31,766 nt of DNA, from contig JBAXKA010000007.1 in NCBI GenBank assembly GCA_037137555.1, positions 1 through 31,766 of the forward strand. Reading direction: 5' to 3'. Shown here piece by piece: positions 24,080 to 31,610 of the stretch. The translations under genes and the position numbers were made by a program. The first letter of the stretch is position 1. The number at the start of each line of letters is the position of its first letter. Source of the DNA: UBA9630 sp037137555. Its GTDB lineage: Bacteria > Patescibacteriota > Minisyncoccia > Moranbacterales > UBA2206. The notes below the pieces were generated by a model. That model was not told the origin of the DNA and searched no databases. It saw only the letters and a list, made by a program, of their open reading frames with translations.

Positions 24080-26857
24080 ATGGAGGAGCTTTATAAAAAA
24101 ATTAGATCAGCTTTTGAATTTGGAACTCCTGTGCCAGAAATTCCAAAATTCATAACCGAAAATATCAAACACGATCTTTTTGAATGGCAAAAAGAGGCTT
24201 TGGAATATTTTTTAGTAAATCAAAGAAGGGAAAATGAAAAAGGCTATTCTCATTTAATGTTTAATATGGCCACTGGCTCAGGAAAAACATTAATCATGGC
24301 TTCGCTTATTTTATATTACTACCAAAAAGGATATCGGCATTTTCTTTTCTTTGTAAATCAAAATAATATCATTGACAAGACAGAAAATAATTTCGTTAAT
24401 GATGTTCATAATAAGTATCTTTTTTCGGATAAAATAGAAATTGAAGGAAAAATTGTTAATCTCAAGAAAGTTGATAATTTTTCAGATGATACAAGTGATA
24501 TTGAAATTAAATTTACAACAATTCAAAAGCTCTATAATGACATTCATTTGGAAAAAGAAAATAATATCACCTTAGAAGAGATTTATAAAAAAGATATTGT
24601 AATGTTAGCTGATGAAGCTCACCATCTTAACACAAAAACAATCAATGGGCATGGAAAATTAGATTTGGATTTGGAACTGAAGGAAGGTGCCAGCAAGGAA
24701 GAAATTGAAAGAAAAGGCTGGGAGCATACTGTGATTGATTTGATTTTGGAAAAAAATAGAAATGAAAGCAGGAATGTTTTGTTGGAATTTACCGCGACCA
24801 TTCCAACGGAATCCAGTATTGTTGAAAAATATAAAGATAAAACTATTTATAAGTTTAGCTTAAAGGATTTTTTAAAAAAAGGCTATACGAAAGAAATAAA
24901 TTTAATCGGATCAACCTTTGACAAAAAGGAAAGAATTTTGCATGCCCTGCTGTTTAATTGGTATAGGCACAAAATAGCTCTAAAGAACGACATTGCTAAT
25001 TTTAAGCCGGTCATTCTTTTTAGAAGCAAGACTATCGAGGATTCCAAAAAGGATTATCAATTTTTCATGGACTTGGTAAAAGATATAGAGATGAAAGATT
25101 TTAACTTTCTGAAGAAAATTGAAAATAAAATTAGTGAAAATGATAATCCTTATGAGCAAGGAAGATCGAGAACAGAGGATGTGCTAAAGTTTATTTTAGA
25201 TAAAAAAACAAGATATTTAGAATTGGTTAATTTTGTAAAAGATAATTTTCAAGAAAGAAATATAATTATTACTAATTCCAAAGACAAAAAGGCTAAAGGA
25301 GAAAGGGGCGGAGAAAAAACAACCGAAGATCAAGATAAATTATTGAATAGCCTAGAAGATAAAAATAATAATATCAGGGCAATTTTCACAGTTAAAAGAT
25401 TGACAGAAGGATGGGATGTTTTGAATCTTTTTGATATCGTAAGACTTTATGAAGGGCAAAATGTAGGAGGAACACACAAAGGCAAAACGCCAGAAACGAC
25501 TATTCAAGAAAAACAATTAATTGGCAGAGGCGTTAGATATTCCCCTTTTTCTTTTGAAGATAAAGAAAGAAACAAAAGAAAGTTTGATAATGAGCTAAAG
25601 AATGAATTAAGAGTCTTAGAAGAGCTTTATTATTATACTTATGACGATCCAAATAATAAGGCTGATCATAATTATATAATTGAACTAAAAGCCGAATTAA
25701 GAAAAGACGGCTATATAGATGATGGTAAAGTTGTTAAAAAGTTTGATTTAAAAGAAGAATTTAAAAATAATAATTTTTATAAAAAAATTAAAGTTTGGAA
25801 AAATGAGCAAATAGATAATCCCGATAAGAAGAAGGGAGATTTAGAAAATTTGGCGAAAGATTTTTTCAGCGCATATAAAATCAAAGGAATATCATTATCG
25901 GAAGAATGGATGAAAAATTTGAATAAAGAACAGGATTTTCAAAGATTGAATTTGGCTGAAAAAAACTTAAAATTGATTAAAATATATTTTAAGGATTTTG
26001 ATTATAATATTTTTAGAAAAGCTATAAATATAAACTCACAAAAAGAAAATTCTTTTTATAGGTTCAGTGCTTTAAAGGATAAATTAAAAATAGAAAGCGT
26101 TGATGATTTGTTATTAAATAAGTTCTTTGGACGATTTGAAATAAATATTATAGTTGAAGAAAATAAAAATTTTGAAGATATCGATAACAAAGAGAAATTA
26201 AAAATAGCCATGCAGTTTTTAAACGATATAGAAAATAAACTAAAATCATACATAAAACCAAAAATAGGCACTAGAGAATTTAAGGCTTATAAATTCTCGG
26301 ATATTTTTGGCGAAGCTAAAACCAAGAGTATTGATAAAAAAGCAGTGGAAGAATCGGAAGATTTGGCAAATGTCTTGAAAAATGAAAATTGGTATATTTT
26401 GAATGATTTCGTGGGAACAGACGAAGAGGTCAATCTTATAAAATTTATTCAAGAAAGAATTGGAAACTTAGATGAAAAATACAAAGAATACTATCTTCTA
26501 AGAAACGAAGAGATTTACAAAATCTATAATTTTGATGACGGCTTGGGCTTTCAGCCAGATTTCCTTTTATTTTTAAAAAGCAAAAAAGAAGAAGTTTATT
26601 ATCAACTTTTTATAGAACCGAAGGGGAAACAGTATTTAGGTGAAAAGAAAAATAATCAAGGTGAAATAGAAAAAGCATTTGAATATGGGAAAGAGGGATG
26701 GAAAGCGAATTTGTTGGAAGAAATTACAAAAAGGCTTGGGAATGCAAATATTTTGAAAGCAGAGAATGATAAGTATAAATTGTTTGGTTTGCTATTTTTC
26801 AACAATGAAGACAAATACAGAAATGAGTTTGAAGAAGTATTTAATAAATTTTTATAA
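24080..26857 (+). CDS. res: Type III restriction-modification system, Res helicase-endonuclease subunit
   Basis: 925 aa, normal for Type III Res. An SF2 ATPase translocates or slides on DNA and cleaves when two unmethylated sites are met, together with Mod. Visible motifs: FEWQKEAL (Q-like, about 34-41), Walker A ATGSGKT (64-70), Walker B ADEAHH (Asp178), motif III FTATIP, RLTEGWDV, and motif VI LIGRGVRY. The C-terminal nuclease is of PD-(D/E)xK type: PDF with Asp827, then Glu846-Pro-Lys848 in FIEPKGK. ATG 24080 follows the mod stop by 2 bases, suggesting translational coupling. All key residues are present. Its last codons overlap the start of the recombinase remnant. Confidence 0.93.
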   Translation: MEELYKKIRSAFEFGTPVPEIPKFITENIKHDLFEWQKEALEYFLVNQRRENEKGYSHLMFNMATGSGKTLIMASLILYYYQKGYRHFLFFVNQNNIIDKTENNFVNDVHNKYLFSDKIEIEGKIVNLKKVDNFSDDTSDIEIKFTTIQKLYNDIHLEKENNITLEEIYKKDIVMLADEAHHLNTKTINGHGKLDLDLELKEGASKEEIERKGWEHTVIDLILEKNRNESRNVLLEFTATIPTESSIVEKYKDKTIYKFSLKDFLKKGYTKEINLIGSTFDKKERILHALLFNWYRHKIALKNDIANFKPVILFRSKTIEDSKKDYQFFMDLVKDIEMKDFNFLKKIENKISENDNPYEQGRSRTEDVLKFILDKKTRYLELVNFVKDNFQERNIIITNSKDKKAKGERGGEKTTEDQDKLLNSLEDKNNNIRAIFTVKRLTEGWDVLNLFDIVRLYEGQNVGGTHKGKTPETTIQEKQLIGRGVRYSPFSFEDKERNKRKFDNELKNELRVLEELYYYTYDDPNNKADHNYIIELKAELRKDGYIDDGKVVKKFDLKEEFKNNNFYKKIKVWKNEQIDNPDKKKGDLENLAKDFFSAYKIKGISLSEEWMKNLNKEQDFQRLNLAEKNLKLIKIYFKDFDYNIFRKAININSQKENSFYRFSALKDKLKIESVDDLLLNKFFGRFEINIIVEENKNFEDIDNKEKLKIAMQFLNDIENKLKSYIKPKIGTREFKAYKFSDIFGEAKTKSIDKKAVEESEDLANVLKNENWYILNDFVGTDEEVNLIKFIQERIGNLDEKYKEYYLLRNEEIYKIYNFDDGLGFQPDFLLFLKSKKEEVYYQLFIEPKGKQYLGEKKNNQGEIEKAFEYGKEGWKANLLEEITKRLGNANILKAENDKYKLFGLLFFNNEDKYRNEFEEVFNKFL

Positions 26858-27176
26858 AAGCAATAATTCTCGCTAGAGTTTCAATCGAAGAGCAAAAAGA
26901 GGCTGGCAGTTCATTGCCTGCACAAATTGAACGCTTGGAAAGTTATTGCAAGCGAAAAGGTTTTGATAAAATTGTCGCTTGTTTCGACAAGGTTTTTTTG
27001 AAAGTTCTGAACCTGAAGAAAAAACGCAACTTTTAAATTTCGTTCAACAGAACTTTTCTTTAGTAGGAAAAAATCTTTTATTTGAAACAAAAAATCCCTT
27101 TGCAAGGATCTTGGAATATGCCAAAACTGGCTCTATGCTCCGCGACCAGGACTCGAACCTGGAACAAATTGATTAA
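26854..27176 (+). pseudogene. Serine site-specific recombinase remnant ending inside tRNA-Asn
   Basis: From 26854 the frame reads KAIILARVSIEEQKEAG, SLPAQIERLESYCKRKGF: the resolvase N-terminal domain with its catalytic-Ser motif RVS, but the start codon is ATA. After about 45 residues the match is lost. In another frame from about 26985, FFESSEPEEKTQLLNF, GKNLLFETKNPFARILEY and AKTGSMLRDQDSNLEQID look like the C-terminal end of a large serine recombinase. The middle (several hundred residues) is missing, so a big internal deletion with frame change is inferred. The final codons LRDQDSNLEQID are the antisense of the tRNA-Asn T-arm and acceptor stem, as in recombinases that target a tRNA gene and place attL at their own 3' end. 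Confidence 0.7.
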
Positions 27177-27209
27177 CAGTCAATTGCTCTACCATTGAGC
27201 TATCGCGGA
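27138..27209 (-). tRNA. tRNA-Asn (anticodon GTT)
   Basis: 72 nt on the minus strand: acceptor TCCGCGA with TCGCGGA, D-arm GCTC/GAGC, anticodon stem ATTGA/TCAAT with loop CTGTTAA (anticodon GTT), a 5-nt variable loop, T-arm CCAGG/CCTGG with TTCGAGT, and discriminator G as usual for Asn. CCA is not encoded; CAT follows. The gene is intact although its 3' half overlaps, in antisense, the end of the recombinase remnant, consistent with use as an integration site. Confidence 0.95.
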
Positions 27210-27243
27210 ATATATTTTTTAAGCTTGAAAAACAAGCAAAATA

Positions 27244-27272
27244 ATTATAGCAAGGTATTCTGAATAAATCAA
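27244..27272 (-). promoter_or_regulatory. Promoter of tRNA-Asn
   Basis: On the minus strand: TTGATT (27272-27267), 17-base spacer, perfect TATAAT (27249-27244) with TGC in front. A GCTTG/CAAGC hairpin (27222-27236) lies in the short precursor leader. Confidence 0.75.
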
Positions 27273-27302
27273 ATTTTTTTTAAAATTCCAGATTTGTGGC
27301 TA

Positions 27303-27331
27303 TTGACTTAAATTATGCAATTAGCTATGCT
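27303..27331 (+). promoter_or_regulatory. Promoter of the lysis-like trio
   Basis: TTGACT (27303-27308), 17-base spacer, TATGCT (27326-27331). The start near 27338 gives a leader of about 60 bases before ATG 27401. It is back-to-back with the tRNA-Asn promoter. Confidence 0.6.
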
Positions 27332-27400
27332 AGGCTTGAAATAGTTAATTGGCCTTAGGGTGAGTAGATATTGGTTTATTTAATTTTTTTTAAAAAAACA

Positions 27401-28288
27401 ATGACTAAAATTGAAAGCATCGCAACTGCAATTAAAAAATATGAAGGATTTTTCCCGCCTTCAGCGCAATATCCCAAGGGGAGCAAAAGTTATCGAAACA
27501 ATAATCCGGGAAATTTGATTTTTACAAAATATACAAAATCACTGGGTGCTATAAAAGAAAGTGAAGGTTTTTCTTATTTCTCTACTTATGAAACTGGCTG
27601 GAAAGCGTTGCGACAACTTTTATTTGATGCTTTTTCCGGAAAATTAATCAGTTACAAAAAGGAAATGAGTTTGTTAGAATTTTTTTCAAAATATGCTTTT
27701 ATTGGAGTGGGCAAGATGAACTATCCTTATGCACAATTTGTTTCTAGTCAAACGGGAATTTCGATTGAAACAAAAATTGGAACTTTGCTCACGGGCGAAC
27801 CACCAATTATTGATCCACCAATTGTTCCGAGTGTGCCGTTGAAAATTTATAATCAATTGAGTTACCGCGGAGTTAAATTTGGAAGCAAAAAGATGACTGA
27901 TATTGGTGCTTATGGTTGTAAACTTTGTGCTGTCGCTATGCTTTTGCAAAAAGATCCCGTAGAAGTGGATAAATTGTTAGTGAAAGGTGGTGCTTATTTT
28001 GGAGCAAGCGGTGATTTGCTTTCTGATGAAATGATCGCAAGAACTTTTGGTTGGCAATTTTTTGGCAAAGAGACTAATATAGATAAGCCACCAACATGGT
28101 CGCTATCAATCAAGGAAGTTGATTTTAGCGCCGCCGCTGGCAGGCAACAACATTTTGTTGTGAGATTTGTTAAAACAGATGGAACAAAAGTGATTTTGGA
28201 TCCATATGGCGGAATAGAAAGAATTGTGAATTTTTATGAAAAGAAATCAGGAAATTTTGTGAGCTATCGTTTATTTAAAATAATATAA
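27401..28288 (+). CDS. Endolysin-like protein: lysozyme-like N-domain plus C39-like cysteine peptidase domain
   Basis: The start chosen is ATG 27401 (295 aa, MTKIESIATAIKKYEGFF); an upstream TTG would add ten hydrophobic residues. N-terminal domain (about 1-130): YEGFF (Glu15), YRNNNPGNL (31-39), YETGWKALRQLL and NPYAQFV-like YPYAQFVSSQTGI, as in phage and plasmid cell-wall-degrading proteins. A Pro-rich linker (134-146) follows. The C-terminal domain (about 150-295) resembles Peptidase_C39-like folds: GAYGCKLCAVAMLL (Cys173/Cys176), QHFVVRF (His251) and LDPYGG (Asp267) could form the Cys-His-Asp triad. No signal peptide is evident, so export would need a holin or another route. A small membrane protein and an M23 endopeptidase follow in the same direction, suggesting joint action on peptidoglycan. 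Catalysis is inferred, not certain. Confidence 0.7.
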   Translation: MTKIESIATAIKKYEGFFPPSAQYPKGSKSYRNNNPGNLIFTKYTKSLGAIKESEGFSYFSTYETGWKALRQLLFDAFSGKLISYKKEMSLLEFFSKYAFIGVGKMNYPYAQFVSSQTGISIETKIGTLLTGEPPIIDPPIVPSVPLKIYNQLSYRGVKFGSKKMTDIGAYGCKLCAVAMLLQKDPVEVDKLLVKGGAYFGASGDLLSDEMIARTFGWQFFGKETNIDKPPTWSLSIKEVDFSAAAGRQQHFVVRFVKTDGTKVILDPYGGIERIVNFYEKKSGNFVSYRLFKII

Positions 28289-28332
28289 AAATAAAATATT
28301 TAATTTAAGCTAATTTTTTTAAGGTTAAATAT

Positions 28333-28575
28333 ATGAATCTGGATTTTTTACAGTCGAATCGATTTTGGGGGTTGGTTTTTGGGGCATTAATAATGTATGC
28401 GAAAAATAGGGGCGTGATTGGTGATGCGGAATTTACACTACTAGAAACAATTATCGGTGGCTTCATAGCTATTCGCACGGTGGATCGTTTGGGAGAAAAA
28501 ATTGGCGATGTGGATACTGCCAATCCAGTGGTTTCTGATTCTCAACCGGATTACAACCCAGGTCTTATGCAATAG
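28333..28575 (+). CDS. Small holin-like membrane protein, 80 aa
   Basis: Begins MNLDFLQSNRFWGLVFGALIMYAKNRG; a first hydrophobic segment covers about residues 10-23 and a second about 36-50 (LLETIIGGFIAIRTV), with a polar, acidic tail ending NPGLMQ. Size and layout fit a small holin or a phage-type accessory membrane protein, and it sits between an endolysin-like gene and an M23 endopeptidase gene. A weak AAGG lies before the ATG. The family is not certain; the holin idea rests on context and topology. Confidence 0.6.
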   Translation: MNLDFLQSNRFWGLVFGALIMYAKNRGVIGDAEFTLLETIIGGFIAIRTVDRLGEKIGDVDTANPVVSDSQPDYNPGLMQ

Positions 28576-28592
28576 AAAAGGTTAAAGTTTTT

Positions 28593-29831
28593 ATGGTTAG
28601 CAAAAATAAACAATATTTTTTTCGAGCAATATTTTTTTTGGTTTTTATTTTTATCTTTTTTAAGGGATTTATTTGGTTTAAAGAAAATATTTCAAAAAGA
28701 AAAGTGCAAGAAATTTCACTTGTCGAAAAAAAAGAAGAGATTGTTTCTTTGCGAGATAAGTATGCTAATATTATAGACTATACAATTTCTGCTGGTGATA
28801 TTCCGGCAGAAGTTTTTAGTTTGCAGGGAAAATTAGATGCAAATGCAACAATAGCCTTACTGTCTGCTTCAAAAGATATTTATGATTTTACTAATCTTAA
28901 AATTGGCAGAGTATTGCGATTTTATTTTGAAAAAGAGGATCGTGCCACTCGCATTGAATATGAACGGGACACAGAAAGAATGATTGTTGTTGAGAGGGTT
29001 GGCGATAATTTCACAGTGCGAGAGGAAAAAATTGCTTATGCTGTTTCACAAGAAATAGCCAACGGCACAATTGATAATTTTTTTTATGCTGATGCCCTAG
29101 ATGCGGGTCTTTCTGAAAGCACGGTCTTGGAAGTGGGAGATATTTTTTCTTTTGATATTGATTTTACAACCGAAATTCAACAGGGAGATGTTTTTGCTAT
29201 TATTTATGAAAAACGAACACAAGAAAAAAAGAAAGCACCTGATGGAAAAATTCTTGCAGCAAAATTTGTAAATATTGGCACAACTTATTTTGCGTATTAT
29301 TTTGATAATGATGGCAAAGGCGGATATTATGATAATGATGGACGATTATTGGAACGACAATTTTTAAAAGCGCCACTGAGCTATCGCCATATTTCATCAG
29401 GATTTACAGGAGCACGCAGGCATCCAATTACACGCAAAATAACTGCTCATTATCAAATTGATTATGCTGCTCCTGCTGGCACGCCTGTTGTCGCTTCAGC
29501 GAATGGAACGGTGGTGAGTGCTGGTTGGTCTGGTAGTTGGGGAAATATTGTTCATTTAGTGCATGGCAATGGCTTCACAACTCATTACGGACATCTTAAT
29601 GCTTTCGCCAAAGGCATCAAATCCGGAATAGCAGTTTCTCGCGGACAGCTAATTGGTTATGTTGGTTCGACTGGTTGGTCAACTGGACCACACTTGGATT
29701 ATGGAATAAAATTAAATGGCACTCCCGTCAATCCCTTAAAACTTGATCTACCAAAAGGCGAACCACTGAGTGGAGAAAAAATAAAACAATTCGAAGAAGC
29801 GAAAAAGCAATATGCAGAGTTATTGAAATAA
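28593..29831 (+). CDS. Membrane-anchored M23 family metalloendopeptidase
   Basis: 412 aa. A single N-terminal transmembrane helix (about residues 9-26, FRAIFFLVFIFIFFKGF) makes the rest extracytoplasmic. A middle region (about 50-150) resembles the LysM/OapA-like and G5-like parts that precede M23 domains. M23 (LytM/DD-endopeptidase) domain about 265-395: HYQIDYAAPAGTPV (His286, Asp290), HYGHL (His331, His334) and GPHLDYGI (His367, Asp369). In the family the usual HxH motif gives a zinc ligand; here it reads HLD, with Asp in the ligand position. The fold cleaves peptide cross-links in peptidoglycan. It follows the holin-like gene by 17 bases, and no terminator intervenes before the L25 promoter. 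Confidence 0.9.
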   Translation: MVSKNKQYFFRAIFFLVFIFIFFKGFIWFKENISKRKVQEISLVEKKEEIVSLRDKYANIIDYTISAGDIPAEVFSLQGKLDANATIALLSASKDIYDFTNLKIGRVLRFYFEKEDRATRIEYERDTERMIVVERVGDNFTVREEKIAYAVSQEIANGTIDNFFYADALDAGLSESTVLEVGDIFSFDIDFTTEIQQGDVFAIIYEKRTQEKKKAPDGKILAAKFVNIGTTYFAYYFDNDGKGGYYDNDGRLLERQFLKAPLSYRHISSGFTGARRHPITRKITAHYQIDYAAPAGTPVVASANGTVVSAGWSGSWGNIVHLVHGNGFTTHYGHLNAFAKGIKSGIAVSRGQLIGYVGSTGWSTGPHLDYGIKLNGTPVNPLKLDLPKGEPLSGEKIKQFEEAKKQYAELLK

Positions 29832-29835
29832 AAAT

Positions 29836-29863
29836 TTGACGAATTCGATTTTTGTGTTAAACT
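29836..29863 (+). promoter_or_regulatory. Promoter of rplY
   Basis: TTGACG (29836-29841), 16-base spacer, TAAACT (29858-29863) preceded by TGT. The leader of about 70 bases contains a hairpin around TTCGAATTATTCGA (about 29908-29921). Confidence 0.55.
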
Positions 29864-29942
29864 AGCCAAAGGTTGGAAATTAATTAAATTAACATGCTTG
29901 AGAGGCTTCGAATTATTCGAGGGTGGGTAGAGCAAAAAAAAG

Positions 29943-30623
29943 ATGGAAAAAGTAATTTTAGAAGCAAAAACGAGAACTGTTTTTGGTCGCAAGACCAACA
30001 AAAGCAGAAAGGAAGGTATTATTCCTGCTGTTGTTTATGGCAAGGGAATTGCTGGCACGAATATCTGGGTGAAGCTTTTGGACTTCAAACGCTTAATTAA
30101 AAAGTCCGGAGAAAGCACTGTGATTGATCTCAAAATTGATGAAAAAGATAATCGTAATGTGCTTATTTATGATACGCAAAAAGATCCAGTGCGAGATACT
30201 TATGTGCATATTGATTTTTTTCAAGTGAGAATGGATGAGGAAATTGAAACTGAAGTAGAATTAGAATATATTGGAGAAGCTCCAGCTGTTAAGGAATTAG
30301 GCGGAGTGCTTGTGAAAAATATTGATGCAATTAAAGTTAAATGTTTGCCAGCTGATTTGCCATCAAGCATTGAAGTGAATATTGCAAGCCTTAAAACTTT
30401 TGAAGATAGAATTTGTTTGGGTGATTTGAATATTTCTAAAAAAATTGAATTGAGTATTGATCTTGAAACTGTCGTGGCTTTAGTTTCCGAACCAAGATCA
30501 GATGATGAAATGTCTTCACTGGAAACAAAAGTGGATGGTGATGTGACAAAAGTTGCTGGTGTAATTAAGGAAACCGCACCAGTCGTTGGAACGGAAAAGA
30601 AAGATGAAAAAAAGAGCAAATAA
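29943..30623 (+). CDS. rplY: Ribosomal protein L25 (TL5/CTC type, long form)
   Basis: 226 aa. The N-terminal L25 domain (about 1-92) carries the 5S rRNA-binding pattern: LEAKTRTVFGRKTNKSRKEGIIPAVVYGKG, then VLIYDTQKDPVRDTYVHIDFFQV. The C-terminal TL5-like beta domain (about 95-190: YIGEAPAVKELGGVLV, CLPADLPSSIEVNI) is followed by an acidic/lysine tail ending KKDEKKSK. L25/CTC binds 5S rRNA in the large ribosomal subunit and in some bacteria is induced by stress. No clear Shine-Dalgarno lies within 15 bases of the ATG. It converges with the TrmB-family gene across a shared terminator. Confidence 0.95.
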   Translation: MEKVILEAKTRTVFGRKTNKSRKEGIIPAVVYGKGIAGTNIWVKLLDFKRLIKKSGESTVIDLKIDEKDNRNVLIYDTQKDPVRDTYVHIDFFQVRMDEEIETEVELEYIGEAPAVKELGGVLVKNIDAIKVKCLPADLPSSIEVNIASLKTFEDRICLGDLNISKKIELSIDLETVVALVSEPRSDDEMSSLETKVDGDVTKVAGVIKETAPVVGTEKKDEKKSK

Positions 30624-30654
30624 ATTACGCGAGATAAAATAATCTAGCGTGTAA

Positions 30655-30699
30655 CGCAAAAAAACACCCGGCCAATTTAGTCGAGTGTTTTTTGTTGCG
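30655..30699. terminator. Bidirectional terminator between rplY and the TrmB-family gene
   Basis: CGCAAAAAAACACCCGG pairs imperfectly with TCGAGTGTTTTTTGTTGCG, giving A- and T-rich flanks for both strands. It overlaps the stop codon of the minus-strand gene (30677-30679). Confidence 0.75.
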
Positions 30700-31438
30700 T
30701 AGTTTTTTCCGGAATCATATTCCACATGGTTTTATGAATACTTAAAAGACTTTCGTAAATTTTCTGGCTTTCAATGATTAGTCCAAATTGTTCGTCGAAA
30801 GACATGATTCCGACTTTATTGTTTCCATAAAGAGTAAGGCTGATGGTTATTTTGAAAAAAGTTGGATCAACAGCCTTAAGACGGCGGAATTGTTCGGTGT
30901 TTTTTTTGGAAATTTCTTTAAATTGTTCATTGTCTGGGTGCAAACTATTAACCCAAATTTTATTTTTTATCCTAAGGGGAATATAAATTTCATTAATCCA
31001 TTTGACATCAAAATTTTCAAGCCAAGTTTCTGAATACCAAGAATAGGTTTCTTTGACAGGGCTGTTTGCAAAATCCCGAAACACTTCCTTAATTCCTTCC
31101 TCACCATCAAAAAAGCGAATAACGGGCTTTTTATCAATTAAATTTGTGATGGAAAGTAATTGAGGCATTAGTCGATTCGCTGCCTCTATTTTTTCTTCTA
31201 GTTTATTTTTAATTTTTTGTGGATTTTCAGCATAATAAAAAGCTTTATTTTTTCTTTTTGATTGGCTGATTAGACCTTTCTTTCCTAGTGATTCCACAGC
31301 CAGATAAACAGTTGTTCTTTTGACGCCGGATTTTTTGGAAAGTCGTTCAACGCTGGTTTCTCCCAGCTCCAAGGCGGCCAAATAAACCTTAGCTTCGTTG
31401 GCAGAGAGATCTAAATTTTCTAAGTCATGAAATAGCAT
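30677..31438 (-). CDS. TrmB-family transcriptional regulator
   Basis: 253 aa. The N-terminal winged helix-turn-helix (about 5-75) has the TrmB pattern: LSANEAKVYLAALELGETSVERLSKK, SGVKRTTVYLAVESL as recognition helix, GLISQSKRKNKAFYYAENP as wing. A coiled segment (about 74-95) and an effector-type C-domain (about 103-245, IRFFDGEEGIKEVFRD) follow. TrmB regulators in archaea sense sugars; bacterial CPR members of this type are common and their ligands unknown. A palindrome TTGTCAT-N5-ATGACAA sits just at the predicted transcription start, so negative autoregulation is likely. Next to it in the opposite direction is a promoter for an unknown gene (31611), a possible target. Confidence 0.88.
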   Translation of the reverse strand: MLFHDLENLDLSANEAKVYLAALELGETSVERLSKKSGVKRTTVYLAVESLGKKGLISQSKRKNKAFYYAENPQKIKNKLEEKIEAANRLMPQLLSITNLIDKKPVIRFFDGEEGIKEVFRDFANSPVKETYSWYSETWLENFDVKWINEIYIPLRIKNKIWVNSLHPDNEQFKEISKKNTEQFRRLKAVDPTFFKITISLTLYGNNKVGIMSFDEQFGLIIESQKIYESLLSIHKTMWNMIPEKTTQQKTLD

Positions 31439-31460
31439 AATTTTGAGATTATTTGTTATT

Positions 31461-31479
31461 TTGTCATCAAAAATGACAA
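31461..31479. promoter_or_regulatory. Palindromic operator candidate for the TrmB-family regulator
   Basis: TTGTCAT (31461-31467) and ATGACAA (31473-31479) form a perfect 7-bp inverted repeat with a 5-base centre. It covers the predicted transcription start, 23 bases upstream of the ATG. Confidence 0.55.
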
Positions 31480-31486
31480 CAAATAT

Positions 31487-31515
31487 AGTATAGCATAGTG
31501 GCTTTAATAAAGCAA
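31487..31515 (-). promoter_or_regulatory. Promoter of the TrmB-family gene
   Basis: On the minus strand: TTGCTT (31515-31510), 17-base spacer, TATACT (31492-31487) with TGC in front. The start near 31480 gives a leader of about 42 bases. Confidence 0.7.
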
Positions 31516-31551
31516 GCGTAGTGTAAAATAAAATTACTTATCCATAATCTA

Positions 31552-31580
31552 TGGACAATCTTGCTATTTTCTGCTATACT
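31552..31580 (+). promoter_or_regulatory. Promoter of the gene at the right edge
   Basis: TGGACA (31552-31557), 17-base spacer, TATACT (31575-31580) preceded by TGC. ATG 31611 follows about 25 bases after the predicted start. Confidence 0.65.
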
Positions 31581-31610
31581 ACGCAGTCAAGATAAATAAC
31601 CCAAAAAATT

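Larger units (their letters stand above)
22020..27176 (+). mobile_element. Degraded integrative island carrying Type III restriction-modification, abutting tRNA-Asn
   Basis: The segment holds, in one direction, an excisionase-like HTH remnant, mod, res and a broken serine recombinase whose last codons lie inside the 3' part of tRNA-Asn. That order (xis-like, cargo, recombinase, tRNA) is typical of tRNA-targeted islands. I did not find a second copy of the tRNA 3' end at the left side, so the left boundary is set only by the HTH remnant and is uncertain. Confidence 0.55.

Noticed and set aside
30221..30619. Open frame of 132 codons antisense to rplY
   Set aside because: Wholly inside a clear L25 gene; Ser/Thr-rich shadow sequence.
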